DNA from: an uncultured Bacteroides sp.
GTDB taxonomy: Bacteria; Bacteroidota; Bacteroidia; Bacteroidales; Bacteroidaceae
NCBI GenBank assembly: GCA_900546645.1
Contig: URDR01000074.1
Coordinates: 1 to 14,102, forward strand
DNA: 14,102 nucleotides
Direction of reading: 5' to 3'
The notes under the pieces were generated by a model. The model saw nothing but the letters and a program-made list of their open reading frames with translations. It did not search any database and was not told the DNA's origin. The position numbers were made by a program, and so were the translations under genes. This document shows positions 13,711 through 14,102 of this stretch, piece after piece (the first letter of the stretch is position 1; each line of letters starts with the position of its first letter).

Positions 13711-14102
13711 AGATTAGAAGCAGTTGGTATTCTTTTCATTTAAGTTATGCATTGGGCTTGGTACTGCGATAAAGTAACTTTCCACAAATATCAGATATTG
13801 CCAGATGTAGGACGCATTTCTGCGGTACAAGCCAAGATAAAGACTGAAAGTGAGAACGATATATTCAATAAAGCTCAACGGATTTTTCAGAAGACAAGAT
13901 GTGTTGCGTATAAGTGATATATCGAATATGGCGGTTGAATTCAATGGTGTAATAGATAATGGTTGGGTTCAGAGAATAGAATCTCAATGAGGAGACTTAC
14001 TATATCTATAGCATAAAAAAAACGTCAAGACGTTTCAGTACAAACGTCTTTGGCTCAGTAGATTTTTAGTGGGGATAGCCATATAAATTTGCTATGCGGA
14101 AA
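13711..14102. other. 392 bases without an intact gene; coding-like fragments
   Basis: Two short frames on the + strand could be pieces of one broken gene. The first runs from ATG 13747 to a stop at 13915 (56 residues, with Y-Q-I-L-P-D-V-G-R-I-S-A-V-Q). The second spans 13841-13990 in another frame (49 residues, ending E-F-N-G-V-I-D-N-G-W-V-Q-R-I-E-S-Q). Neither belongs to a family I recognise, and the frames overlap, so this could be chance. The - strand has a 76-residue hydrophobic frame (13714-13944), with nothing to favour it. The stretch is AT-rich. Apart from the palindromic motif at 14015-14050, I see no other structure. Confidence 0.35.
14015..14050. repeat. Three alternating arms of AAACGTC/GACGTTT beside an A8 run
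   Basis: AAACGTC (14020-14026), GACGTTT (14029-14035) and AAACGTC (14042-14048) alternate in orientation. The best hairpin is AAGACGTTT / AAACGTCTT, a perfect 9-bp stem with a CAGTAC loop. An A8 run at 14015-14022 reads as T8 on the - strand, directly after the arms, so this may terminate a - strand transcript from beyond the right edge. Confidence 0.5.

Overview
The window looks like chromosomal DNA of a gut-type Bacteroidales (Bacteroides or Phocaeicola). The evidence is the long Bacteroidetes form of NusB, the nusB-yajC-ybbR-coaE-DUF5606 order, a DUF4837 lipoprotein, a FucP-type sugar permease, AT-rich leaders with weak Shine-Dalgarno sequences, and promoter boxes fitting the Bacteroides pattern TTTG-N19-21-TAnnTTTG. 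The species cannot be fixed from sequence alone.

Region 1 (1-3501, + strand) is a housekeeping block: nusB (its first few codons lie before the window), yajC, a YbbR-domain protein, coaE, then a DUF5606 gene with its own well-formed promoter (2904-2935) and a terminator hairpin (3448-3501).

Region 2 (3664-4621, - strand) is a scar. The start of a family 2 glycosyltransferase gene is joined in frame to the end of an AmpG-like MFS transporter gene, and the glycosyltransferase part carries a second internal lesion that shifts the frame. Both genes are dead.

Region 3 (4673-7932, + strand) holds rlmN, a DUF4837 lipoprotein and pdxA, closely spaced and probably transcribed from a promoter at 4673-4680.

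Region 4 (8035-13616, + strand) is the most interesting part: a GT-A-fold nucleotidyltransferase, an ATP-grasp enzyme, a CDP-alcohol phosphatidyltransferase-type membrane enzyme, a flippase-like membrane protein (LPG_synthase_TM/UPF0104), a HAD phosphatase and a FucP-type permease, closed by a strong terminator (13662-13706). Four of the genes overlap by 1-8 bases. The set reads as a pathway that activates a phosphorylated polyol or alcohol with a nucleotide, transfers it to a lipid or other alcohol in the membrane, and perhaps moves or trims the product. The headgroup is unknown. No inositol-phosphate synthase is present in the window. Related palindromic intergenic repeats lie on both sides of the nucleotidyltransferase gene.

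Region 5 (13711-14102) has no intact gene. It holds short, frame-broken coding-like stretches and a three-armed palindromic motif next to a run of A.
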